From Paratinospora sagittata (Eukaryota; Streptophyta; Magnoliopsida; Ranunculales; Menispermaceae): DNA of 64,000 nucleotides. Under the pieces are notes generated by a model, which was given only the letters and a program-made list of their open reading frames with translations, did not search any database and was not told the origin of the DNA. Both the position numbers and the translations under genes were made by a program. Location: positions 23,040,286 to 23,104,285 of the forward strand of contig CM069603.1 in assembly GCA_035771175.1 (NCBI GenBank), written 5' to 3'. Positions 46,280 to 57,051 of this stretch are shown here, in pieces (the stretch's first letter is position 1; every line of letters begins with the position of its first letter).

Positions 46280-46960
46280 CAGGACGCTAATGACTAAGCA
46301 ACGCTCTCCTGTACTTGATAAGTCAGGACGCTGATGACTCATTAAGAGGCTGATAACATCAATGGTTGAATTGAACTGATTCATCAGGACGCTCACTTGT
46401 AAGTAGCGACCTCACTTAGAATCAACCTTTGAAGTTGTCAGGATGCTGATTGTGAATTAGCTTGCTGAAAGATCTCTGAGACTCTAAGTTCTTTAAAGAT
46501 GTTATCTTTGAGGACGCTTATAGTTGTAAGTTGGATAAACTATCTGGACGCTACCTGGATAAGAACGCCCTCATCTCTGGGAACCAACTAAATAACTTTC
46601 TGGATGCTGATTGTCCTTCAACGTACTTAGTACTGTTCTTCAAATGTTTTAAATATGTTAGGACGCTTACATAGTAGTAGCGCCCTCGTGTTTTGTTTTT
46701 AAAAGGTAGGACGCTTACCCGGAAGTAGCGCCCTCATTCATTTAATTGATTTAAAAAAAATAAATAAGCAGGACGCTAACTGTGATTTAGCGCCCTCAAG
46801 GTTGAGTCACTTATGTCTCAAAGAAAGCCAGGACACTTACGAGTTTGTAGCGCCCTTACTTCACTGTTCAGCAGGACGCTTATACGTAATGAGCGCCCTC
46901 AAGGAACAAAACGACAAAGTTGATATTATGCGTCAGGCCGCTAATTACGGAATCATGATG
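46280..46960. repeat. Thirteen-unit GGACGCT...AGCGCCC hairpin array
   Basis: Units start near 46280, 46324, 46385, 46439, 46510, 46546, 46601, 46659, 46707, 46770, 46830, 46872 and 46934. The best have the form GGACGCTNAY-loop-RTNAGCGCCC. The inner stem varies with pairing kept: GCTAA/TTAGC at 46775/46787, GCTTAT/ATGAGC at 46878/46889 and GCTTAC/GTAGC with a bulge at 46664 and 46711. Earlier units are more decayed. Confidence 0.8.
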
Positions 46961-47893
46961 TTAATTCAACAACTGTCACTGTTCTGACAAATACGCTATA
47001 TCAATCTACTTTCTCAGAACGGATCTTTGCACAGAATCCTTTTTAGATTTATCAGAGATTTTCTCTTATGCATGAATCATTCTTTCTAAGGTATTCCTCA
47101 TTCATGTAATCTGAAAGGAACCATAATGGTCATGAAAATTGTAGTTGCCATTTTTGTTATACGTTCTAGCCGTTGTGTGTAAACACTCACATTATATTTG
47201 AACTTCAAATGTCTAACGACTATTTGCTACTAAGTCTATAAGTACCAATACTTTGAATCAAACAGTTTGTCGATAATTTTTATTGTGCCAAAAACTTTTT
47301 GAATGTTAGTCATTTTCAAAATGTTTTCATGTTCTAAGTTTTCAAAGTATTTTCACAGATACTCTACTTATTCAAAAGATTTTCATATTGAGTCTAAATT
47401 ATATTTTATATCTGAAAATCTATTTGAATTATATAGAACTGGTTTCTACTTAAATTCTTAGCCTGGATTCATACTTAACATCATCACGCTGATGAAAGAA
47501 TTTGAGAGATAGTTTATAAGATGTAGTAGTACTTGATTTCATATCCTAGTACTGTATTGAACTATATCAATAGTTGTATTAACTACTGAATGCTGAACTA
47601 GAAGTTTTCACGCTTATACATTTTATTTATTTTGAAAGCCTTCAATGTTTGTGTTCTTACACTGGTCCTGCAGAGCAATACCGAATATTGAAAGGTAAAG
47701 GACTGAAAGTGTTTTTTCACTTAGCATTACATATTCAAATTTACATATCTTTGTAAAGTGTAAAGTGTTCTACTTTGTTAGAACCAACATAGTACTCTGT
47801 ATTGGTATGCTGGTGTGTTTTAGGAATGAAACAACCAGGTCAAGTGAATGTAATTCACTTAATGATTTCATGGTTGGAATCATGTTAAGGTTC

Positions 47894-48339
47894 ATCCTCA
47901 CCTGCAAGTAGGATAACAGTTCTTCCTGATCCCGTAAAAGGAATATGGGTTCATTCTCAGCTCGAAAAAAGGAAATACGATTGTTTCTCATCCAGTAAAA
48001 GGATCATGGTTCTTCCTTAACCAGTAAAAGGGATGATAGGTTATTTTTGAACTTGTAAAAGAGAACAGGTTCATCCTCAACCCGCAAAAGGATAGGTTCA
48101 TCCTTAACCTGTAGAAGGATAGGTTATCTCTGAACCTGTAAAAGATAAACGGTTCTTCCTTATCCCGTAAAAGGAACATGAGTTTTTCCTCATCCCAGAA
48201 AAAGGAAATGCGGTTCATCTTTAGCCCACAAAAGGATAGGTTTGCCTTGAACCTATAAAAGGGCAAGTTGTAACAGTTTGGTTCTCACCCGTAAGAGAAT
48301 CAGTTAGTGGATTGAGAAAATCCTAATCGGGAGATTAGG
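47894..48339 (+). repeat. Fifteen-unit hairpin array with CCNGTAA loop and covarying stems
   Basis: Unit stems include ATCCT/AGGAT (47894/47910), TTCCT/AGGAA (near 47922), ATCCT/AGGAT twice (near 48073 and 48099), TATCT/AGATA (near 48125), TTCCT/AGGAA twice (near 48156 and 48186), TTGCC/GGCAA (near 48242), TTCTC/GAGAA (near 48282) and CCTAATC/GATTAGG (48322/48333). Others pair with G-T wobbles or one mismatch. Loops follow CCCGTAA, CCTGTAA, CCAGTAA or CCCGCAA except in the last unit. Many units are preceded by GGTTC. Spacing is 25-48 bp. Confidence 0.85.
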
Positions 48340-48842
48340 TAGTGGGTGTAGGCTTGGCCGAACCACTTTAAATCCTAGTGTGCTTTATGTTATGCATTTT
48401 ACTTTATGGTTAGTATGTGCATTTATTTCCAATGTATCAAAGTATATAACTCAATCATTGGAAATGTTTTTAATTTGACCATCACCCAATTCACCCCCTT
48501 CTTGGGTGCACCAACACGTGCATCGTTTGGACATCTAGTATTACCTTCACAGAGTGAATAACTCCCAATAGGATTAACCAGACTAGTCCCCCGGTTGAGA
48601 GATGGGGTCACAATGGTCCCACTTAAATACCATGTCTTCTAGAGCAGCAAGCTGCCTCCCATTCACTATTTAAAGTTACTGAAGACAAGACTGAGTCTAG
48701 TTAATTAAATCAATTGCTAATTCAGCAAAGTAACGATATAATACATTTATTTCATATGTCAAGGCACAAGCATGACTGGTATAGTCTAAGTGAATATCAG
48801 ACATAATGGTGATTGTAATAATGTAGTCTAAGTGAATATCAG

Positions 48843-50913
48843 TGTAACACCCCTTATGTAAGAGTCAAACTTTTACATTGATATATACAAATTTTTAGGC
48901 GTATTTATACATGTATACGTCTGTACATGAACTTAGAATGATGAAAATACAAGTATGGTAGCGTTATTGATACACTAGGATGATAGTTGTGTCATAAAAT
49001 GTTCTATACTTCGTGAAAATTTCAACTAGATTTCAAGGAACGTGCTCCTTGGGGAGGAACGCGCTCTTGTGGTGAATTCCCGAGAGCTCTGTTTTTCAGA
49101 ATTTCTCAAAGAACGCGCTCTTCATGGAAAAATAGAGAAAAAAAAAATAAAATAAAATAATTTCTGGATAGGGAAGGAGGCTCCGTAAACAAGGAACGTG
49201 CTCCTTTGAGTCGCTCATAGTTTTTTTAATAGGTCAGTGTGGCGGTTTACATGTGTCTTAACACCAAAAGTCGAGTTTATTTGACTCATTTGCACCAGAA
49301 CAAGCTGGAGAAAAATAGAGAAAAGAGAGAGGAAAAAGAAGAGCACCATAGGCCAATCAAATCCAAGGTAAGCATCCATCGTTTTTGGTTGAAAATTTTA
49401 GATTCTTGTTCCTCTTTCCAAGTTGTGCAACATATATGAAATTGGTGTGATTTCAATGGATAGATTGAGAGCTCGGGAAAGAGTGTTTGAGCTGAAAATT
49501 GGTTGAATTGCTGGAGGAAACTTTGGGTAAGTAGTTCCTTGTTGATTTGTGGTTAAATTAATGATGAATTGACTGATTTTCCAAAGTTGGAAGGTGTTTC
49601 CAGCCATGTTGTGTAAGGGTTTTGGGAGCGTGATCAATGGTGATTTTGATGTGTTTTATGAATGGAAATTGATTGGGAATAGTTTGGCAATGATAATTGC
49701 AGAAATTTGTGGAAGGAATTGTGAAGTTGATGAATTGGACAACACACACATTGAGGTGCTTGTGCTGTAAATTTGGTGTGAAGTTGGGAAATTTGGGCTA
49801 GTGTGGACTTAGCCAATTTGTCGTGTATTGCGAGTATTTGTATCTTGGTTTTTATGTACGACATTGTAATATATAAACTCTGTTTTATGAATGAATAGCA
49901 TGTGTGTTTACATTACTTTGCATTGTTTCTAGAATGCATCAAACCTTTGTTTTGAAACATCGAACATACTTAGGCTTACAAGGGTAAGAAAAGTATGTGA
50001 TCATTTCCATAGGGGTAAGTTTGTAGATGAGGCCCTGAAATGATCAAATGGATGGTTAGGTGAGTTAAGTTCTCCTTGTGAATACATAGTAAGGATACAA
50101 ACTTACTAATACACCGGACTGCGAGTGGATGGTGAGATAGGTTGAGTTCTCTCTATGAATGCATGATAGGGATACATACTAACTTATTCACCTGACGGGA
50201 GGATTTTCTATTTATGCATTGTATGATATGTATAGAGTGGCGCAAAAATGTACTTGATTCACATATTGTTATTTATATGTGACTTGCATATCAGGTTTTA
50301 TATGATGTTTAAATGCGCCACAATTTTTATAAATGCATATGTAATGCCATAGATAGATTATTCACTGAGCTTGTTATAGCTCACCCCAATTTCCCTATAT
50401 TTTCAGGTGTTGATCATAAAGGCAAGGGCAAGGCTCTGGATAGTTGATCTGAGCTTGTCGGATTGCTAATGTGAGTTTGTGTGCAGGGAAATGGGTTTAT
50501 GTTTATTATTTTGGTTATGTATGTATATATATAACACTACTTATGATATGTATAAAATGGTAATGAGTTGTATATATGTGGATAGGGATATGTATCTTGT
50601 GGGATTTGGAACTAATGAATGTGAAAATGGAATGACTTGATGTTTTTATTATGGATAGGTATATATGGAATTGGATGTGATATATACATGTTATGTGAGA
50701 TCTTAATCTTGATTTATGTGTTTGGATTTGATGATGTGAAATATCAGGTGTACGTGGAACCTTGTATTTATGGGGAGGTTCTGCAGAAATTTTTAGTAAA
50801 TTTTGCATTTGTTTTTAAGAACAAAGGCTGACAGAGTATCGTATACGTCTATGTATGGCGTATAGGGTATTCTGTGCCGGTCGTGACGTCACCCTACGGA
50901 GGGGGTCGCGATA
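48843..50913 (+). mobile_element. Solo LTR of the TGTAACACCC Ty3/gypsy family, nested
   Basis: The 2.07-kb segment starts TGTAACACCCC, has TCACTGAGCTTGTTATAGC near 50363 and ends in GTCACCCTACGGAGGGGG plus a few bases. ATCAG before it (48838-48842) and ATCAA after it (50914-50918) form a target duplication with one mismatch. No primer site follows, so it is solo. It is the relative of the LTR at 77-2317 and inserted into the older TGTAATACCC LTR. Confidence 0.78.
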
Positions 50914-51227
50914 ATCAAACATAATGATAAATGTATGAAAACTTTATAAAAAATCATAAGATATGCGAACCTATGTTTTATTCCAACCTTCAACTTTGCA
51001 CGCTCCTAGATCAGTGTTCTTTACCCAGAACAACAACTCCGCACCTCATAAGAGACATAATCTCTAAGAGAGAGAGAAAAAGAGAGAGGGAAGAGAGTGC
51101 CTTAAGGAGGGGAGAGATATGGAGAGTGGGATGGGAGAAATGAGGGGGAGAGGGCCCCCTTTTATATGGGTAGAGGCAGCTAGAACGTTCTGACATGCAT
51201 TTTTTTGTCTAATTCGAGGGTATTACA

Positions 51228-53429
51228 AAAGAAAACATTAAAAATCGTTTAAAATGATTCTCCACCGCCTCACAAAAGTGGGCTAGCCCACCACAATCCA
51301 GTCGACTGATTTAATCCAATCATATGGATTGCCTTACTTTTTCCATTTGCTTCATTTTTCACTACACACTCAATACACATCGAAAATACATGTATTATAT
51401 ATCGATTTCTATGTAAAACTATGTTGTATGACCCTAGCCTAGAATGGACTGATTTTCATATCTTTTAGCTTGTTCTTGGTGAAATCAACCCTCTAAGACT
51501 TAGATATACCCTTGAGAAGCATTTTCCAACAATTCCAACTCATTTTTGAAGGGGTTTGGAGTTAGGGTTTCATGTGAATCTCATAGGGGAGACTAGTAGC
51601 CCATTGATTTGGGTTCCTTGAGTGATTTGGAACCCAATGGCATCATTTTCCCCAATTTCTAGCAAGAAATTGGTATATCTAGAGATTTTGATCTTTGCTC
51701 GATTCATCGACTTAGAGTTAGAATCGAGTCTTGCCCTTCAACTATGTTGACCTAGGGACCATTGTCGAGGAAACCATGTTGCAAGATCAGTGTTTGGCAT
51801 TGCCGAGCATGGTGGTGTAGTGTAAAATTGGCTTAGGGTTCAATTTTAGAAATTTTGCCCAAATTAGGGCTTTTGCCCCAAATCAAGTCAAATGATAAAA
51901 TTGACTTGGGGATTGTTTAATTGGACCTAAATGGAGTAGAACCACCAGTTTAGAATATTTGAACCTATGATAATTTAGCATGTCTTAGTTCAATTTGGCC
52001 TTATGTCATGTATTGCCAAATTGGGGATTTTGACCAAGATATAATCAATTGATGAAATTGACTTGATAAATAGTCAACTTAACCCTTAATATGATTGAAT
52101 TTTTTGCATTATAGTGCTTGTGATCAAGAGGATCCACCTATGGCATTCAATTTGGGTTATGTGTAGTTTGATTTGATGTTAATTGGTCAAATTGAACAAT
52201 GGGGATTAGGCTCATGGGTTTGCCATTCTAGAATCATTAGTTAACTTTGAAATTGGTATTTAACATGATTATTAGCATACTTTGGCTGATTTTAATATTT
52301 TACGAACCATGTATATATTGTAGGGATTCTAATTGATTCGAGTAACCCACATGGGCTAGTTGGAAGTCTATGTACGTGAGGTGATTGGTGATCGTACTAG
52401 TACTTTATTTTGGATTGGAAATTGGATTGGCTAGACTTAGCTAATTGAGAGTGAGTGTTCTTTTATTTGTTAGTTTTCATATACGTGTCATTGTATTATA
52501 TAACTTGTTATATATATATATATATATGGATATGGCATATGCATGTTTTAATTTATTCATGAAATGAAGTTTGAGCATATCCCATTGGGTTACATTTGGG
52601 TAGAGTCTTCTAGCTTGATTTTCTTTTGGAAGTCTTGTAAGTCTAGAGAGATCCCCAGTGTGGACCTGGCAGAGGGTTTCAAGGGTTGGCGCAGCGGTTT
52701 TTCTATTAGGCCTGGTATAGGGTTTCGAAAGAATTGTAAATCGGTGACGTGCTCTTAGAATTCCTATTAGAATACAGGTAAGAGGTCGTTCATGCATGAG
52801 TTTCGCGCACTCGTGTTCTCGAATTTGATTCTTACCTAGGAGGTGCTAGGATTGCATTGCATGTTGTTTAAATGGTATGCATTGTCTTAATTATGGCATG
52901 ATGCATTATATTAGCATGTATGTAATCATCTTTTCATTTCCATGTTATCTCCTGTTATTTCAAATGTTTTAATGATCTTGACATGTTTTACATAAATGCA
53001 TGTATATTGCCACTTGTAGAAGACATTCACTGAGCTTGTTGTAGCTCACACCTCATCCTTATCCTTTAAGGTTTTGATAGGTAGGGAAAAGGGAAGGCTT
53101 GACTGCGGAACATTCCTTACAGTATTTTGTTGATGTTGGTGTTGTACAGTTTAGTATTTTAATATTATGTACGGGATAATACCTAGTGATTGTATTAATA
53201 CCTAGTGATTGTGTATGTTTTATATTATTTGAATTTTTGAAATTTTATACTTGGTATTTTTGGAGATGTAATCTTTAATTGTTGTTGATCATGATTAGGT
53301 GATGTTATAGGATTAATTGTATTTGAGATTTGTGTTTATGTTAGGCTGACGGGACACCGGGTGTATCGCCGAACGGTATACCCGGGGGTTCCGTGCCGAT
53401 CATGACGTCACGTATAGTGGGTCGTGACA
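51228..53429 (+). mobile_element. Probable 5' LTR of a chromovirus-like Ty3/gypsy element
   Basis: The right end GGGTCGTGACA at 53429 is directly followed by a tRNA-Met-type primer site, and the region has the TCACTGAGCTTGTTGTAGC box near 53028 and a GATCATGACGTCAC tail like the other LTRs. A TA run lies at 52509-52526. The left boundary is not defined: the older solo LTR ends at 51227 and no clear TG start follows. No genes are seen inside. Confidence 0.6.
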
Positions 53430-53433
53430 ACTT

Positions 53434-53445
53434 TGGTATCCGAGA
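53434..53445 (+). promoter_or_regulatory. Primer-binding site, tRNA-iMet type, decayed
   Basis: TGGTATCCGAGA lies four bases after the LTR end and matches the tRNA-Met complement at most positions. Confidence 0.7.
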
Positions 53446-53617
53446 CGAGTTTTAGGTTTAAAAACCTTAAAAAGAATAAAATACTTATATGATATTATGA
53501 TTGATTTTATGTATATGATTATGGGTAGTTATCTTAGGGATAACAATTATCATGGTTTGTGATTCTGATGGACTTTTCCTTATTTGTGATTACAAGAGGG
53601 GAAATTCAGTACCAACC

Positions 53618-54710
53618 ATGGATCCAGATAAGCGCTTCAGGCAAATCGAGGCCTTGTTATCTCCTCAATAGGCTACTCAGACTCAACTGCAGACTCAGAT
53701 ACTAGCACTGCTTTCCCAGGTCCAGGGCAACAGGTAGCCTCAGCAGGATGTTCCAGTTGATGGAGAGCATAGCAGTGTGGGCATGGCTATTGGTGACAGA
53801 GCCGGACCAGTTCCAGTTCAGGTCGGAGTTCAGGTCGAGGTTCGAGCTGAGGCTCAAACTGACGCTGTGGGGGTCCCAGAGCAGAGATTCGAGTCTGAGA
53901 GATACGAGAAGGTCATGAAGGCCTTTTGGAGTAGAGGTCCGATAGAGTTTACTAGAGGCTTATGCATCGAGACAGCTGAGAAATGGCTCGGGAGGATGGA
54001 GACCATTTTTGGAGACATGCAGGCTTTCGAGGCTGATAGAGTAAGGTTGGCCAGGTTTACGCTCATCAAGAAGGCTGACAACTGGTTGTTGAGATTCGAT
54101 CACACGGGCAATGAGATCCAGACATGGACTAAGTTTAAAGAGCTTTTTTATGAGGAGTTCTATCCGAGGTCTGAGAGGGATCAAAGGAGGACAGAGTTTG
54201 TACACCTGACCCAGGACAGTCATTCGGTGAGGGAGTACGAGCAGGAGTTTAGTCGACTGGCGCTCTTTGCTCCTGAGATGGTGTCTACTGATCTATAACG
54301 CATGCAGAGGTTGCGGGATGGGTTTCTTGATCGTATCCCTCAGGGTTTGGCACTTGCAGGCATACAGACTTACGCCCAGTCATTGATACAGGCCGTTGAT
54401 TTCGAGACTGTAGAGGCTCATTCCAGGATGAGGACATCAGTCACGACCCAGACACATACAACTCAATCGGTGCAGACTCAGCCAGTAGGGTCAGCGAGTT
54501 AGTTCTTCACTGATAGGAAGAACCAGAAGAATAAGAGACGGAGATATGGTGGCAGCGGGTATGAGGCATTAATAGCCTCCGCCCCAGTATCTGTTACGTC
54601 ACCAGTTCCGGGCCAAAGCGGGCTAGCTTCTGGCAGGCCCCAACAGCAGCAGCAGTGGACAACAGACAACTGCGGTAGGGTCGCAGGCTGCATCTTCAGC
54701 GCCTAGGGCA
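53618..54710 (+). pseudogene. Ty3/gypsy gag, broken
   Basis: The start is MDPDKRFRQIEALLSPQ at 53618, interrupted by TAG codons near 53669 and 53736. The main piece (53777-54298) carries the retrotransposon Gag core: YEKVMKAFWSRGPIEF, ETAEKWLGRMETIF, LARFTLIKKADNWL and FKELFYEEFYP, which builds the particle. A stop at 54296 and further breaks follow, with continuation in 54302-54502 (RLRDGFLDRIPQGLA). After that a frame change leads to the zinc knuckle. Confidence 0.8.
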
Positions 54711-55214
54711 CAAAAACTGATAGCTTGTTTTGGTTGCGGAGCTCTAGGGCACAAAAGGAATGAGTGTCCACTGAGGATGTCTGCTATACAGTTTAGTCCG
54801 ATGCCAGTTGCTACTAGGGAGCAGGCCCGAGCAATCACACAGGCATATCCAGAGGCTAGCAAGCAATTGATCGAAGATACAATCAGTATTTGCAATTCCT
54901 TAATGTATGTTTTGATTGATGCTGGCTCTACTCTGTCGTTTATTTCTGGTAGTGTGATAGATATATTGAGACTATCTCCTGTTAGGACTAGTACGCCGTT
55001 GATTTTGAGTACGACTGCCGGTGAGAGGATTTACCCTAACATGGTATGTGTGGGATGTATGGTGAGATTCGAGGGCCATGAGATGTTGGTTGACCTTAGA
55101 GTCTTAGAGTTCCTCGAGTTCGATGCCATTTTGGGTATGGATTGGCTGGTAGCGTATCAAGCTCACATTGATTGCTTCGGCAAGAGGGTTATCTTCCAGA
55201 TACCCAGACAGCCA
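54711..55214 (+). pseudogene. Ty3/gypsy zinc knuckle and aspartic protease, truncated
   Basis: A CCHC knuckle CFGCGALGHKRNEC is encoded near 54732-54773. The protease follows in the same frame with YVLIDAGSTLSFIS as active site (Ala in the second place, where Ser or Thr is usual) and FDAILGMDWL, a typical chromovirus-side motif. At about 55214 the sequence changes without any LTR into an Athila-type Gag segment, so RT, RNase H and integrase of this element are missing. Confidence 0.78.
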
Positions 55215-55886
55215 GTCATGAGAAACCATGGAGGAACAAGTGCAGTTTGTAAGCAACAAGCCGTTCAATTATAGGGGTCCTCCAATTCCAAATCACTACA
55301 CCCTTGGCATTAGAAACCATGAGAACTTCTCTTATGCCAATACGAGAAATGTGTTGCAACCACCGCCTGGGTTTCACAATCAAGTTCAAGAGAAGAGATC
55401 AAGCCTTGAAGAAGCAATGACAACTTTCTTGAATGATTCAAACAAGAGGTTCATCAAGAATGAATTATGTGTGGGATGTATGGTGAGATTCGAGGGCCAT
55501 GAGATGTTGGTTGACCTTAGAGTCTTAGAGTTCCTCGAGTTCGATGCCATTTTGGGTATGGATTGGCTGGTAGCGTATCAAGCTCACATTGATTGCTTCG
55601 GCAAGAGGGTTATCTTCCAGATACCCAGACAGCCAGTCATGAGAAACCATGGAGGAACAAGTGCAGTTTGTAAGCAACAAGCCGTTCAATTATAGGGGTC
55701 CTCCAATTCCAAATCACTACACCCTTGGCATTAGAAACCATGAGAACTTCTCTTATGCCAATACGAGAAATGTGTTGCAACCACCGCCTGGGTTTCACAA
55801 TCAAGTTCAAGAGAAGAGATCAAGCCTTGAAGAAGCAATGACAACTTTCTTGAATGATTCAAACAAGAGGTTCATCAAGAATGAAT
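55045..55886 (+). repeat. Perfect 421-bp tandem duplication across a retroelement junction
   Basis: 55045-55465 and 55466-55886 appear identical. Each unit begins TATGTGTGGGATG (protease part) and ends AAGAATGAAT (Athila-type Gag part), so the protease/Gag junction occurs twice, at about 55214 and 55635. The unit length is not a multiple of three and shifts the frame. Confidence 0.93.
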
Positions 55887-56420
55887 CAAAGTTAGATGAA
55901 TTGGCAGCTCATATGGCTAATCAAATGAGTACCATGAGGCAAGTGATAACTCAAGTGAGCAACTTGGGTGCCTCTGTCAAGAATTTGGAGACTCAAGTTA
56001 GGCAAGTGGCTACACAAATGAGTGCACAACAGAGCAACAAAAAATTTCCAAGCAATACAAAGATCAACCCAAGAGAGCAATGCATGGCCATAACCTTGAG
56101 AAGTGGTAGAGAGGTTGAACATTCCATTCCAGCAAGTACATCTACAACCACTCCTACTTCTACACAAGCACCTGAGGAAGAATCCTTATCGTAGAAGGAA
56201 GACCAAGCATCAAATGAAGAAGAAAATGAGGAGAAGAACAAAGCAAAGGGCAAGGTACCTACAGAGGAAGACTTTGTTCTTGGGAGGATCACTTTCTCTG
56301 ATAACCCTCCTATTTTGAAAACTTTCATTCCATTTCCTCAAAGATTTCAGAAAAAGAAATTAGATGAGCAATTTGCAAAATTTTTAGATATTTTCAAAAG
56401 AATTCACATCAATATTCATT
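55635..56420 (+). pseudogene. Athila-like Gag C-terminal region
   Basis: The frame 55649-56194 contains NYRGPPIPNHY, NHENFSYANTRNVLQPPPGF, KRSSLEEAMTTFL, a coiled-coil stretch (about residues 80-125) and REQCMAITLRSGREV, the usual end of Athila-type Gag before the protease. A TAG at 56192-56194 breaks it. The N-terminal Gag is missing because of the fusion at 55214. A partial first copy of the same segment lies in the duplication at 55214-55465. Confidence 0.7.
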
Positions 56421-57051
56421 TGTAGATGCTTTGGAGCAGATGCCCAACTATGCCAAATTTATGAAGGATGTGATGAGCAAGAAGAGGAAGTTGGAAGAAT
56501 TCGAGACAGTAAAGCTAACAGAGGAGTGTAGTGCCATCCTTCAAAAGAAATTGCCTCAAAAGCTTAAGGATCCCTGGAGTTTTACTATACCTTGCACTAT
56601 TGGCACTATTTCTTTTGATAAAGTACTTTGTGACTTGGGTGCAAGTATAAACTTAATGCCACTTTATGTTTTCAGGAAGCTTGGACTTGGAGAGGTGAAA
56701 CCCACTACAATTTTTTCGCAATTGGCGGACCGATCCATCACTTACCCTTGGGGTATCATTGAAGATGTGTTAGTAAAGGTTGACGAGTTCATTTTTCTTG
56801 TAGACTTTGTGGTCCTGGACATGGAAGGGGATGATGGAATGCCATTGATACTTGGGAAGCCGTTTTTAGCAACAAGAAGAGCATTGATAGATGTAAAGCT
56901 TGGTGAGTTGACCTTGAGGGTTAATGAGGTCAAAGTATTGTTCAACATCTACCACACAATCAAAATTCCAAAGAAGGAGAACACTTGTTATCAAATTGAT
57001 GTGGTGGAAATTACCGATGAGAGTGCGCCACGAAGGATAAAGATACCTTAG
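56421..57051 (+). pseudogene. Athila-like aspartic protease region
   Basis: The frame begins after a TAG near 56424 in a segment with an FPQRFQKKKLDEQFAKFL-type helix and runs 56431-57051. Landmarks are MPNYAKFMKDVMS, CTIGTISFDKVLCDLGASIN with the catalytic Asp in LCDLGAS, PLYVFRKLGL and LILGKPFLATRRALID. The protease would process Gag-Pol. No RT, RNase H or integrase follows: the frame ends and noncoding sequence starts, so this is a non-autonomous element. Confidence 0.78.

Larger units (their letters stand above)
45715..48516 (+). mobile_element. SIRE-like solo LTR nested in the older LTR
   Basis: The 2802-bp segment begins TGTTGACC and ends CACCAACA, with 5-bp inverted ends TGTTG/CAACA. 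It is flanked by CGTGT (45710-45714) and CGTGC (48517-48521), a target duplication with one mismatch. Inside are the TTTTGACGATC box near 45774, a GGACGCT hairpin array (46280-46960), a CCNGTAA-loop hairpin array (47894-48339), a GCCGAACCACT box and a CAATTCACCCCC box. Without internal domain or partner LTR it is a product of LTR-LTR recombination. Confidence 0.75.
44893..51227 (-). mobile_element. Older solo LTR (TGTAATACCC family), split in three by nested insertions
   Basis: Three minus-strand pieces (51227-50914, 48842-48517 and 45714-44893) match the LTR at 9698-11049 in order: start TGTAATACCC, CT-rich leader after a TATAAAA box, then ATCATTATGT, ACTTTAAATAGTGAA and GGGAGGCAGC patches, and an end GGTGTGGCA at 44893. 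Together they give about 1.46 kb. No primer site follows the end, so it is a solo LTR; AAAAA and AAAGA on the two sides could be a target duplication. A GA-rich tract at 51067-51098 is its CT-rich leader. A 62-bp partial duplication (TAGTCTAAGTGAATATCAG twice) lies at 48781-48842. Confidence 0.75.

Noticed and set aside
47988..48266. A 92-codon antisense frame with repeating FYRLRMNLSFCGLRMNL-like units
   Set aside because: The repeats are the translation of the hairpin array. The nucleotide stems covary instead of the codons, no start context or neighbours support it, and it sits in an LTR.
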